A stretch of 64,000 bases of DNA from the NCBI RefSeq assembly GCF_002999335.1, contig NW_020312392.1, positions 62,001 through 126,000 on the forward strand, in the 5' to 3' direction. The position numbers were made by a program, and so were the translations under genes. Of the stretch, positions 24,884 through 36,597 are shown one piece after another. The notes under the pieces were generated by a model. It had not been told where the DNA came from. It saw nothing but the letters and a program-made list of their open reading frames with translations, and did no database searches. Source of the DNA: Cyclospora cayetanensis. Its lineage: Eukaryota; Apicomplexa; Conoidasida; Eucoccidiorida; Eimeriidae. Position 1 is the stretch's first letter. The number at the start of each line of letters is the position of its first letter.

Positions 24884-27800
24884 CCTCGAAACTGAAAGAC
24901 CTCCACCAGCAGCAATAGCTGCAGTGGCAGCACACTGCTTCAGTCGCTGTTTGTTTTCCCAAAGGCACGAGAGAGGGAGGGAACCCCTGTATGTGCAGTC
25001 CAGGGCGGCGTTGGCAGCTACCTCTACGCCCCGAATAAAGGCCAATTGCGCGTAGAAACAACCAAATATACAGGAATAACTTAACAAGACAAACTCAAGT
25101 GCGACCTGGGATGTACGCCCACCACATGCAACTGCCGCCGCCGCTGACGCTGCCGCTGCCGCTGCCGCAAAGACGGCAGCAACCGCGGCCAACACCTCTC
25201 TTATGCGCCGATGCAGCAAAATATGCGCCTCAAAATTACATTTAAAGCCTTAGGCTTGTCGAGATTTAATAGCAAATGCAGCACTTGGGCTGGGAGTACC
25301 GGCCGTATGCCACCTAGGCAGTCAGCGAGGAAAGAGCAAACAAATTGCAGCTAACGGGGAAGCAGCACACCGGTAGCCTTAGAGTACACGCTCAGGGTAG
25401 TCTGCAGGCAGTTCAGAAAAGGCTTGCCTTCTCAAAACGCCGTATTGCAGCAAAAGGTTACCTCTAGTGTGTACGGCGTGCAGCTGAGGGGGCTACCTTT
25501 TCTGTTGATGAAGCTTCTCACCCTCCGAGAGGGAGGAGCAGGCGGCCAGGGGGCATCCAGGAGGCTAAAGGAATTACGAACGCAGGGGGAAGGACTCGTC
25601 AAGGGCTGGCCACCGAGGGTAGAGGCGTACACACAAACGAAACAGAGAGGAATTAGATATACGGCGGTGAAGGGAGGTGTCCCTCGCACAAGGGACCAAG
25701 GGGAACATTAGACAACGTACAGCAGACAGAGATGCAGGTGGGCAGGTAGTGCGAGTGAGGCCCTTTGTGAACCCGGCACAACTTTTCCTTTGTGTAGAGA
25801 ACGGGTTTGGGTGGCGCAGAGAGCGTAGCACATGCTACCGTACTCCGTGAACGTGGATATACAACACACGGGTGACTCAAGGGGTGCGACTAATTTGCAG
25901 CATTGAGCTTGCGTGTCTTCCGCTGGTAGCATGGGGGCCTGGAGAGCCCCGTGGACTCGGAAGTGCGTTACTCCGTTTACGGTTGTTTAGCATCACAGTA
26001 CAATTGAGTTCTGTCTACCTTTCGGTTTTGTAAATCGTTTGTCGCTGAGTAAACCCACCGCGCCCCCCGTTTCTCCCGACCTGCCAAGCAGTGGTGGCCC
26101 ATAGGGGGTCCTGGAAAGGAGCTCTCGCTGCCTCCTTCGTTTGCGCTGAGACTCCACAAGCCTAGGCTTAGGTCAGAGGGTAGTAGATAGAGACTATTAG
26201 CTGCACCCTCACAGAGATCTGGTCGGTTAAACACAGCCTGTCAGCACTCACACACAAAACATCCCCACATCAGCGAAGGCGCAGTGCATCAGCGCTCAAA
26301 ACCCCTAATTGATTTAGTGAGTCAAAATATTTCCGGACACAGACAAGTCTAGTGGCAACCGTAAACTGGAAACGAATCCGCCGCCGCTAAGGTACTTGGG
26401 CTTCTCCCTCGTTCACAGTCCGTTGGGATGTGGTGGTATTCAGGCGGCCTTTTTAGAGAGAATGAGGGGGCAGAAGGAGAGAGATATGGGGCTACAAGCA
26501 TCGGGGTTCAGAGCACTGAGGAGTAAATGCATTGAAAATAATGACTGCCAGAGACAGACTGTAGCAGGTCTTCTGCATGAGCACGTTTGACTTCACTGAC
26601 TACGCTGAACTTGAAATTGACTAATTGGTCTAGCCTTTCGTAAAATCAGTTACTGCGCAGCGAGATTGGCGCCATAGCATATTAATGAGCCTGTGTCCCG
26701 AGTCGCCACGTCAAGCTAAGTAAATCAGTCCGAATTCTCAGAGGATGCAGCGACACACACGCACCCTTGCTATCGGCCCCGTGCTCCTCTTGCGGGAACC
26801 TTGAGTGTAGTGGACTGAGGTTCACCTCCACATGGTCTAATGCATTAGTTACAGCTACGAAAAGAATTTTCAAGAGTGAATACGTGCTTGGACTGTCCGG
26901 ACACATCATGTACTGCAGGGAAGAGACGCTGCCCGATAAGGAAGAATCAGAGCTCAGTGTCTGTGTGACAACTGCTCTGGGCAACTAGCTAGGAATGCCA
27001 GAAGTGCTTAGCAAGTGTTGAAAGGCACACTCAAGCGGCCATTTAGCTTCGAGCCAGAGCCTGAAGTGCGAGGGCAGGGAGACGGAGGAGGACGGCCTTC
27101 GGAGCGGCACTCGATGAACTTTCATTCAGTCCGGCACTGCGTTGGGGGCGAAAAGTGTGTTTTCAGGGAGACCCTGGGGAAGAACTGCACAGGCGGTCGA
27201 GTTCACAAAAATTAGGAGTACACATTCTACGAGAAATACTGCAACACTTCTTCGTAAACGTTCTTGTTGGGCTTCGGGTTTTTGCAGCGTCTCCGCCTTG
27301 ACACCTTACTAGAGGGAGCCCTACAAATCCGAATGCATGAAGACACTGTCGATGTAAGAATCAGTCGCACCCCGAAAAGCAGAGAGAGAGACACGGCAAG
27401 AGGAGGCAGTACACACATGCCGGTATTCCATACGTCTGGCTCAGCATTTAAGAGAAACCCGTCTCTTCGGGAACGTGGCATCTATGTCTAATCTTCCTTC
27501 CAGCCGGCCTCTTTGTACCACCCCAAACGCTCGTTACGCGTTTGCATGACTTCCTATCTCTATGCTTCCATTTCCTCCCTTTTATACGCACTCATGCCTT
27601 CCAACTTTCCCTTTCAGTTATTCTCTGCCAAGCTGTCTGCTTGCGGCCCTTTGTTACTCCGCCCATTTCTTCGCCTTCTCACACTCCGCTGACTTACCCC
27701 CCACCTTGATAACAGGTCTTAAGAAATCTCTTGAATGCTCTCTTGCGCAGGTACCCTATCAAGCGCGCTGTGCTCTTTGCTTCACCTCTCAATGCCAGTA

Positions 27801-29099
27801 TCGCGGAAGAAGCATTAGGAGCTACACTTACGCCACCAGCGCGCAGGTCAGGTTTCAGAACGAAGCTATTCAGATGCAGGTGATATAAAGACAGGCTGCA
27901 AGAGGACATTTACTGGGGGCAGCAGCACGGAGGAACCGGCAGCACAGATCGCTGCCGTTGTTTTGAGCGCATTCTCCGCTCCCCTCGCCGGGATTTTCCT
28001 TTCCGGTGGCCTTCTTTCCTCCGCCGGTAGCACCTTTAAGTAAATATTATTCTTCAAATAAATACAAGCAGTTCCTTGTGTTGCGCTTTATGCGCGCTAA
28101 TGCGGCTATCCGGCGCCATGCACCAAAACCATAGACCGCAGCACAGGGAGGTACCAGCAACGAAAAGAGAGTGAGGTCTTTTATGATTTTCCACAGCTTT
28201 TCCAGTTTGCGGTAACAGCGCACTGCCTACTAACTAGCCGGCTAGCCACGTGGGCTGCTGAGACATCTGGGAAAAGGCCAGGAAGTGAGAGGAGCGACCA
28301 CTGCTCTTGGTGCAGCTACAAAAGCAAATTATTTGGCGTTTAAGCTATGTGTGTAGGCGTGTTGCATCAGCCAATCCTGATTCTACACGCGCTAAAAGTG
28401 CTCTGTGCTCTCTGCAGCGGTTGCTGAAACTGCCTCAGGGCCGGCAGATAAGGTGCAGTCTATGCGTATGCGGGCTGACACCATTGCAGCCAAAGCAGCT
28501 ACCCACCCACCCCCCAGCTACTCCTCCGCCTTAAAAAAGTTGTTACTGCAGCCAGCATAACAAATACAGTGTCTTGAGTGCCTAAAGCGTCCGTGGCCCT
28601 TGGTGCCGCAGCCTTGACAGGTTGTGGAGTTGGTGCCCCTATACCTGTATTGCGTTTGCTCGGCTGCCTAGAGTTGCGGTTGCACCTGTTGCAGCTGCTG
28701 CAAGTAGGTCCATTTCTATTTTACTACTTTGCTGAGGGGTCCTAGCAAGGTGTGAGAAGCTTCGACCGGCCGCCCCCCCTCTTCGGGACTAGGCTGTGTT
28801 CCCGTGTGCATTCTCACCGTCAGCAGGCAGCGGCGGCCGGAGTGCTACGGCCTAGAGGCTTGGCGCACAAGAAGGTAGAGCGAAGTCAAAAACTAAAGCC
28901 TGACTAATTAATGAAGCAGAAGAATGACAGAGGAGTAGGAGCAGCGGGAGCAGTATGGTGCAAAACGGGAGGCGGCACCCGTGTTTCTCCAGGTTTGCCT
29001 CTGTTGCAGTGTTTTGCCATGCATTCGCCCGCTCTTGGGCTTGTTGTTCGAGCTGCGTGGCTTTTAAAGCTCTAAGGCTTGCACAGGTAAGCAAAGAAG
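24884..29099. other. Gene-poor region
   Basis: About 4.2 kb upstream of RPN6. It includes the Ala-coding open extension to 25219, probably 5' untranslated. No frame shows a recognisable domain or splice-consistent chain. Confidence 0.45.
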
Positions 29100-30551
29100 A
29101 ATAGCAAATTGCAATATATCCACCAGAGAGAGGCGGGGCCGTCGGCAGCGACAGACTGAGGCTCGAGGCCGACGCAGCAGCAGCAACAACAGCAGGAGTT
29201 GCTTTGGGCTGTGCGTTTGCCATTACAGCTGGCTATGCAGAGTGTCAAGAAGGCCCTTTTCGCATTTCTGAGGCGCATGAAGTGCCATTAGCTTCCAGTA
29301 ATGCAGCTATAAAGGGCAAATGCCCCAGGCTTGCTGCAGTGGGGAAGGCGCCGGTCGCTGCACGCTGTTGTTGTAGCCCACCGCGCTGCCGATGCAGTGG
29401 CAGCAACAGCAGCAACGACAGCACCACCAACAGCCTCACCTTCATCTCCCTTCCTTTATTTACTTCCTTCCTCTTTCTTTCTTCTCTTCCTGCAGCTGCT
29501 GCTGCTGCTAAGGCCCGATACCTGCTTCAGCAGCAGCAACACCCTCTGCGCAGTTGTGCTCGTCGTTGTGCCACAGCGGCTGTGGCTGCAACAGCAACGA
29601 GAAAAGGTTGTTGCGGTTCTTTCCCTCGAATTACTCCAATTTAAGGACCTTCTAACAGCTGTGCCGAGGACGTAATTGCAGTTGCTGCCACCGCCGCCCC
29701 TGCTGCTGCTTTGGAGAGGTAGCGCAGCAGCACCCAGCAGCAGTATGTCTCCTGGCGAAGTTCTTGGTGGTTTTGCTGCTTTCTCTACTCTGTTTTGTAT
29801 TGCCCCCTTGTTTTCAAGCCGCTTTAACCCTGAATTCTGTTAAGAGGGCACAGGGCCTTCCCTTATCGGCTGAGGCAGCTCGCTGCTAGGGACGCGAGAC
29901 CGATGCTGCAGTTGATGCCGCAGCTGCTGCACTCTCGCCTCTTTTCTTTGCCTTTTCCTGCATGTTTCTACTGCTAGAATTGCATTAACTGCCGTAGCAA
30001 TCGGAATACCGGCAATCACTTCGCAACAGCAACAGCGCAAGCTGCCGCGAAGGCCGCCCCATCGGCCCCCTTCCCACCGGCGCCAGAGCGTAGTGTTGTG
30101 TACCTGTAGTGCAGCATTCGTCCTCATTAGTTGCAGCAACAGCAACACTTGTATCACAAGAAGCAGCTCCGGCTGCACCAGCTCCTCCCTTTTCCCCTCC
30201 TTACCGTACCAGGCTCAGGCCAGCTGCCTGAGCCGCGCGAGGAGCCTCGCCCCGTGGAAGAAGGAGAAGCAGCAGCAGCGTCCACAGAGTCTGCCGTCTT
30301 TTCGCGCATGCTTAAACAAGTGAGCAGCAGCGGGAACGACATCCAGGGCAGCAGCAACCGATGGACTGAGTGCCATGGCTGGGAAACGGATGTAACTCGA
30401 AAGCAGCAATAGCCGCTAAAGCCGCAGCAACTGGAGATCCCTAACACAGAAACAGCCTCCGCTGCGGGGTGCAAACTGCAGCAGCGAGCAGCAGCAGCAG
30501 CAGCAGCAGCCGCAGCCGCCCCATTGTACAACAGCATTCTGGGGGTATTCC
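29100..30551. repeat. CAG/CTG triplet-rich region
   Basis: Short runs of CAG and CTG occur in both orientations, with dense interruptions. They open spurious Ala, Gln, Cys and Leu frames on both strands. No ATG-to-stop model with conserved content could be assembled. It may be upstream regulatory or untranslated sequence of the Gln-rich gene that starts at 30552. Confidence 0.5.
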
Positions 30552-33500
30552 ATGGAGAACGCTGTGGCAGTGGCTGCAGCAACTCCTGCTGCAGCGAAGG
30601 GCTCAGGCGTAGGCGCAGCAGCAGCAGGAGAGGCGAGAGTCAGCGAAAAAGCCTCTCGCGCCGGCATGACACCAGCCGCAGCCTTAGCAGCAAAGCCAAC
30701 GCTCGTCGCTGCTGCTCTTCCACGAACTCCCTGCTGCTCAGGAGAAGACTCAGCAGCAGACCAGCTGCCTCCATCAGGCAGCGGAGAGACTGCCCCAGCC
30801 GCAGTGGCTGCAGTAGCGGCAGCGGAGCCGGGTATTTCTACTGCCAGCAACACTCCCGACAATTCCCCTTTGGGAGCTCCTTCCAAACTAACGGCGGCTG
30901 CCGCAGCGGCAGGCTCCCCCTTGACCAGGCAGCAGCAGCAGCAACAGCAGCAGCTGCAGCAGCTGCAGCAGCAGATACCCGTCTCCCCCCTGCTCTCCAT
31001 TGAGCTGCAGCATCGCGAGCTGCAGCAGCAGCAGCTGCAACTCGAGCGACTCGGAAAGCAGCTCCAGCTGCTTCCTGTCCAGTCAAAGCAACCCCAACAG
31101 CTGCTTCTGCGGCCGCTGCTCCTGCAGCAGCAGCAACAAGCAGCAGCAGAAGGGGCAAACGCCTCCGCTGCGTCTGCAGATCTCTCTTCCGCAGTAGCAG
31201 CAGCTGTAGCCTCGCCGCTCGGCTGCCGCAGCAGCAGCAGCGGTGTGACTGCTGCCCCCATGTCCACCTCGAGCAACACCAGAGGCTTGTTTTCCTTGCT
31301 AGATGATGGCGGTCTCGCAGCGCTGGCTGCTGCTGCAACAGGAACGCCGCATCCTGCAAGCCTTTCGGCGGCTGCAGGCAGTGCGTCGTCATCAGCGGGA
31401 GGAGCAGCGGCAGGAGCAGCAGGAGGAGGAGGCGCGGGAGCAGGGTGCTGCGTTTCCTCCGGAGGCGAGACGCCTAGCAGCGTCTTGGATACCTTGTCAG
31501 ATCTTCACGAGCGTCTCTGTGTTCTTCTGGACGTCACAATGCGGCAGCACAACGAGCAGCGGTTGCTGCTGCAGTCCATCAGCTGCCTTCAGCAGCAGCA
31601 GCCAGCGCCTGCCGTCCCCAAGCAGCAGCAGAGCAGTCTTGCGTTGCTGCTGCCTCAGGGGGGGGGGAGCCTCCCCCTCGGCCTTTCCCTGCACGCCTCC
31701 GGCGTGGGCGAGACGCAGCAGCCCAGTCAGCAGCAGCACAGTCAGCAGCACCACAGTCAGCAGCACCACCATCAAGCGGAGGGAGGAGGAGTTCTCCCCG
31801 AGGCAGGCGCCTTGCCAGACTCCGCCACTCGCCAGGCGCAGCAGCAGCAGATGCAGGTGCAGCAGCAGGTTCGGCGCGCGCAGCAGCAGTCTTTGGGGCT
31901 TGACTCGCAGCTGCTAGGCCTGGCAGCCGACTTGGGGACTAACAACGGCAGCACTGCAGCTGCCTTGCAGCATTTCTTGCTCTCTCAAACGGGCGTGCTG
32001 CCGCCTCCCCGCACGCCGACTGCGACGGCGGGGGCGGTTGCAGCGCAGCAGGCATTGTCTGCGGCTCTCCTCAAGGCTGAAGGAGCGGCGGCGGAAGGGG
32101 CGAACTCCTTCAAGCAGCTGAAGGGCTTTTCTGCGAAGGCGGCGGAGGGAAAGCGGCGCCAGGGAGGAAGTCGGGAGCAGCAGCAGCTGCGGCTGGCGCA
32201 GTCGGCTTTGCGACGAGCAGATTCGCGCAAAGCCGTGTTGCTGCAGCGCAGCAGCAGCAGCAGCCACAGCGCCTCCGCGGCTGCCACAGAGGGGCCTCCT
32301 CACCGCTCCAGGGGTAAGCAAGGGGGCTTACTGCGAGCTCGCTGCCTCACTGCTCCGCGCTGCCGCTCCTACTGCCTGTCTGTCTGCCTGTCTCCTGCTC
32401 CTCTTTTCCTCCTGTTGCTCCCTACGCGCAGCTGTGATGCCTGCTTGCGGCGGCTGCCGTCTGCTACACTCCAGCTTCCGTAAAGCGTTCTTTTTCCTCG
32501 TGCTTCTTCGGAAGGATGTCTGTCTGTGTATATGTCTGTCTGTGTGTATGTATATCTGTGTGTATGTATATCTGTGTGTATGTATTTCTGTGTGTGTATG
32601 TTTGTATGTCTGTCTGTCTGTCTGTCTGTGTGTCTGTGTTCTTGTTTTTGATGCTGCCTGCAGACACAACTGGGAACTCGGAGCCACAGCAGCTCTCCGT
32701 AAGCCCCTCGACGTCTGTCTACAGCCGAGGGAGCAATGCGCAGCACTTGCACGACCCTTTCCCGCACAGGTGCGTCTCTTTCGGACTCCTTGCCTTTGGA
32801 TCATTCCTGAGGAGGCGTGCGTTTAGGCGCGCTTCTTTTGAGGCGTCGGAACTGTAGCTGTGTCGGCTTTTCGCACTTGCTGCCCTTTTCGTCGCTAGGT
32901 TGCTGCTGCTGCTGCTGTCGCCCCCCGCCGACGCACGCCGTGGCTTTTGTGGGTGGCGCGCGCGCTGTTGTGCTGCAGCACGATGATTCAGCTCATTCAG
33001 CCCCTCCCCACCGGCATAAAACTGGAGCTGAAGTCTCACAAGGCAGTAAAGGGTCCGGGGAACGCCCTCGACGGCAGCGCTGCAGCGGGAACTCAAGGGA
33101 TAGCTAGTAGCGGCCCCGCACCGAGGGAGTACGCGCTTCGTGTGTCTCTCACGCGGCACGAAACGAAGTACTGCTCCTTTCACTCGCTTCACGGCATTAT
33201 GCCGGCGTACAATGAGGCGGTGCGGCTGCGGAATCGGTATGCAGGCCTCCCCTTTCAGCTGCCGCTGATGACGGAGGCTGTGCTGCGCGAGAGGAAGTTG
33301 CTGCTTGACCAGGGTAGACCTTTGCCGCTCTATGGGCCCAAGGAGGCGTTCATGACTGTGCAGGAGAGGACGATCTTCTACAAGCAGGGGCGGCTCGACG
33401 CAAGTGTCCACGACTTTAGGAGTCATGCCGCGATACCCGCGGTTCAGCAGCAGTCGGAGCAACAGCGCGAGCAACAGGCAGCCGGCAGTGGTGGCTTCTG

Positions 33501-34365
33501 CAAGGCGGAGTTCAATCAGCAGCTGAGGGACGACCCCGAAGCCACGTCTGCTCTGCGGGGCCTGGGAGTTTTTACCGCGCCAACCGGTGCGCTGCAGGCG
33601 CAACAGGCTGGACGCACCAGCAAGAAGAGGCAGCGCGATCGCATACTCGGGATGCCAGCAGCTGCGACGGATGCAGCGGCGAATGCTGGGGCCGCTGGAA
33701 AGCTGAGCCCTAAAGCGAGGAAATCGGAGAGACGGCTTTCAGGTGTCGGCGGAGCTCCGGGCAGTGGGCAGTGGATCGCAGCTGACGACGCTGTCGCCAG
33801 TCTGCGTGCGGGCAGCAGCAGCAGCAGCAGCAGCAGCAGCTTCGGGGACGGCATTGCGGACGCGCTGCTGCAGTTCCCTGCTGCCGCCGCGGCAGCAGGC
33901 AGCGGCTTGTTGTTGGACTCCATCAGCAGGAGGCCCCCCGCCGAGGGAGGGGCGCTCTTCGAAGGCTGCTCTCAAGGCGAGAGCGAATTCGGCTTGCTGC
34001 TTCCTCAGCAGCAGCAGCAGAAGGGAAGTGAGAGGTCTCGCCGCAGCGGTGCAGAGGCCGAAGGGAGTTCGGGAAGCGCCGAGTCGCGGCCTGTGGGGAG
34101 CAGTTTAGCGGCGCCGTCTGCAGCGCGTCCAACAGGCACCGCTGATTGGGAAGCTACGGCAGTTGCAGCTGACATTGCTGCTTCTCTGGGGTTGCCCTTG
34201 GAGGAGCTTGCTGCCCGGCTTTCGCACTTCATCAGGGGTGCAGACGGCCGTGGAGCAGGAGCAGCGGCAGCAACAGCAGCGGCAGGGGTGGCAAGGAACA
34301 ACTTGTCGGGCGGCGGCGAAGGCTCTGCTGTTGGTTCCTCAAAGCCTGGATCTACCATCTTGTAA
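30552..34365 (+). CDS. Gln/Ala-rich protein of unknown function
   Basis: Three exons: 30552-32313, 32664-32769 and 32979-34365. The junctions (donors GTAAGC and GTGCGT, acceptors CTGCAG) are in phase and give 1084 residues. Exon 1 is almost entirely CAG-encoded Gln, Ala and Ser tracts with leucine-rich stretches such as LQQLQQQIPVSPLLSIELQH. Near its end it has a less repetitive block containing LSDLHERLCVLLDVTMRQHN. Exon 3 opens with the only clearly non-repetitive region, about 33000-33440, with EYALRVSLTRHETKYCSFHS, GIMPAYNEAVRLRNRYAGLP and TVQERTIFYKQGRLDASVHD. It then returns to Ser, Ala and Gln runs and closes with LGLPLEELAARLSHFIRG. I do not recognise the family. A nuclear or scaffold role would be guesswork. 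The start is the first ATG of the open frame; an upstream exon cannot be excluded. Confidence 0.7.
32514..32640. repeat. TGTC/TGTA/TGTG microsatellite in intron
   Basis: Imperfect TGTC, TGTA and TGTG repeats occupy much of intron 1 (32314-32663) of the Gln/Ala-rich gene. They create open frames on both strands (Cys/Val forward, Thr/His reverse) that are not genes. Confidence 0.85.
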
Positions 34366-36597
34366 AATTCCTGCATTTCGCGCTTACAAGGCCTGCCTTG
34401 CCTTCCGTCGGGGGCCGAAGGGCCTCGCCACGAGCTGGAAGCCTGCGTGAGGGCCATGCTTCCGTCTACTACACGTACTGCAGCGCGCACACGTGCCCTG
34501 CTCTAACTGCGGTGTATGCAAAGGGCCTGTAGTGCGCTCGCCTTCGTACGTAGATGGATGCATGCATGCACGCATGCACGGGCGCGTAAATGTATAGGGA
34601 GGGGGCAGCGTGGTGCCCCCTGGAATCGATCATGTACAGTCTACTGGAAGGGAAAAGACGAAGAAGATGCAGGAGTGTTCAGTAGGGCTAACATCACGGG
34701 GTGACGCAGAGTACGACGGGCAGAGAGAGGGGCGTGCATCGTGCGTGGCCCTCCTTCAAGCTCCCTGCGCCGAGGCGCATCATAATCGCGTTGATGTCTT
34801 ATAATGGCCCTTCGGTACGTCGAAGTACTCCTGCCTGAACCCATGTAATACCACCCCTTTGGCCTTGCCTCCCCCGGCGGCATTGACCACCTATGAGTGG
34901 AGGTCCTTTTTCCTAGATTCACGCCCCCCATTCTCCGAGCCGCTTCTGTTTTCCCTGGCCGTTGGAGCAGCAGCGGCGAAAGCAGCTGCGGAGGTGGGCA
35001 TGAACCTATGGGGTGGGATCAACGGGTTTGTTGTATCCTAGGGAATGCGCCTGGGGCCCCTAGGCAGGGGCCTCTTTTGCGACTTACCAGGGGGATGGCG
35101 TTGCTAAGGCCGAGCCAGCTGCTATCACCGTAAAGGCAGCACCAAGGGAATTGAAAAAGCAGCCACAAGGGGACCGCCCTGAAAAGGCTAGTTACTGACC
35201 TTGAGGGTTTTCTCCGTGCTGCTGTTGAAAGTGTTCTTATTAGCTACATGCACGCATATTATTCAACTGCGGTTTCGCGTTCAAGTTTCTGTACTCAATG
35301 TAAAGGCTTCAGCCCCCTGCGAGCAGGAACGGGCCAGGCTGCTACCTTTGCTGGCGGCGCTGCTCTTGCCACGCCTGCGTTACCGTTGCATCGCTTTCCT
35401 CCGGCGTAGGGAGAGGGCAGCACAGCACCTGAACAGAGGGATGGGGTGCTGCTTAGTTCTACCGCCCCCACAGCCCCTCCTGCTGCAAAAGATCCGCCCA
35501 CAGCGCACTACATGCTGAGTAATCCGCACACGTCGTGCTACACGCGAAACGGGCTGCGTTGCTGCAAGCCCCCCCGCACATAATACCGGTCAGTTGTGAG
35601 GAAAGACCGCTACTACGGGAGGCGAAGACCCCCCAGGCTTCACTCTTGCGCTTCACAGTGCGCAGAGTGCCTCTTGCGCTTCACAGTGCGCAGAATGCCT
35701 CTTGCGCTTCACAGTGCGCAGAGTGCCTCTTGCGCTTCACAGTGCGCAGAATGCCTCTTGCGCTTCACAGTGCGCAGAATGCCTCTTGCGCTTCACAGTG
35801 CGCAGAGTGCCTCTTGCGCTTCACAGTGCGCAGAGTGCCTCTTGCGCTTCACAGTGCGCAGAGTGCCTCTTGCGCTTCACAGTGCGCAGAGTGCCTCTTG
35901 CGCTTCACAGTGCGCAGAATGCCTCTTGCACTTTTCACGCGAAGCGGCGTAGCAAGGGTCGTCTACCCCTCGATGACGGCCGCCCTTAGGCTGAACAGTG
36001 TTGCGAGTCCCTCTCAGTCGCATGCACCTCGAATCCCGGGGGTCTGTGTACAGCTCGTGTCGAGCACCCTCGGGAGAGTTTGCCTACAGTGGAAGTGCAG
36101 GATATCTGGTGAAGCCTTTCTTCCGAAATAGCGCGTGTAGCGTTGCCCCTCAAGCGCACTCCCTACGTAGCTCGCTCTTCTACTGCGACCCTCGCTGGCC
36201 TAACCCACAGCGCTGCGAGCAGCACCCTACTTATTGGCTAGAGCAGCAGTGGGTAGCGGCTAATGCAATGCTGAAGAGACTACTTTTTTGGCGGGCAAGT
36301 TGCACGGACTGCCTCCGTCCCACCGCTGACGGGAGAGGAGGCCCTCAAAGTACTTCAAGTTCTCCCATCTCCCCGAGAGGCAGCACGAGGCAACGACAGA
36401 CTCCTCTGCAGACCCCTTTCTGGCCCCTGGTTTGAGGACTCGCAGCGAAAGCCCCAAGTAGGCTTTTGCCCGCTCAGCCACAAGGGGGTGGGCGGGGTGG
36501 TCAGAGCATGGGTGTGTGCGTTTGCATGCACGGGAGGTGCAGGGAGGAGAGCGCAGGGAATACAGAGCACAGGAAAGCCGCCAACTCCACCGCATCC
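34366..36597. other. Intergenic with a minisatellite, no gene supported
   Basis: About 2.2 kb between the ends of the Gln/Ala-rich gene (+) and RPL8 (-). It contains the 28-bp array listed separately. The overlapping open frames over that array are a consequence of the repeat. Confidence 0.5.
35641..35937. repeat. 28-bp tandem minisatellite, ten copies plus a degenerate one
   Basis: The core CGCTTCACAGTGCGCAGA recurs every 28 bases, starting near 35648, 35676, 35704 and on to 35900. A degenerate eleventh unit sits at about 35928. Units differ mainly by one G/A at the base after the core (AGAGTGC versus AGAATGC). Because 28 is not a multiple of three, successive units shift frame. No unit contains a forward stop, so all three forward frames stay open. 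Confidence 0.95.

Noticed and set aside
25060..25219. Ala-rich upstream extension of the RPN6 frame
   Set aside because: Open frame is continuous, but the poly-Ala content and lack of family alignment suggest 5' untranslated sequence; start placed at 24883.
29204..29644. Open frames in the CAG/CTG-rich region before 30.5 kb
   Set aside because: Composition is entirely explained by triplet runs; no complex block and no splice chain.
30416..31392. Long minus-strand Cys/Ala-rich frames opposite the Gln/Ala-rich gene
   Set aside because: They are antisense readings of CAG runs (CTG as Cys, Leu or Ala); the plus-strand model has splice-consistent exons.
35535..36131. Repeat-encoded frames of up to 198 codons over the minisatellite
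   Set aside because: Openness in all three frames follows from the stop-free 28-bp unit; no independent coding evidence.
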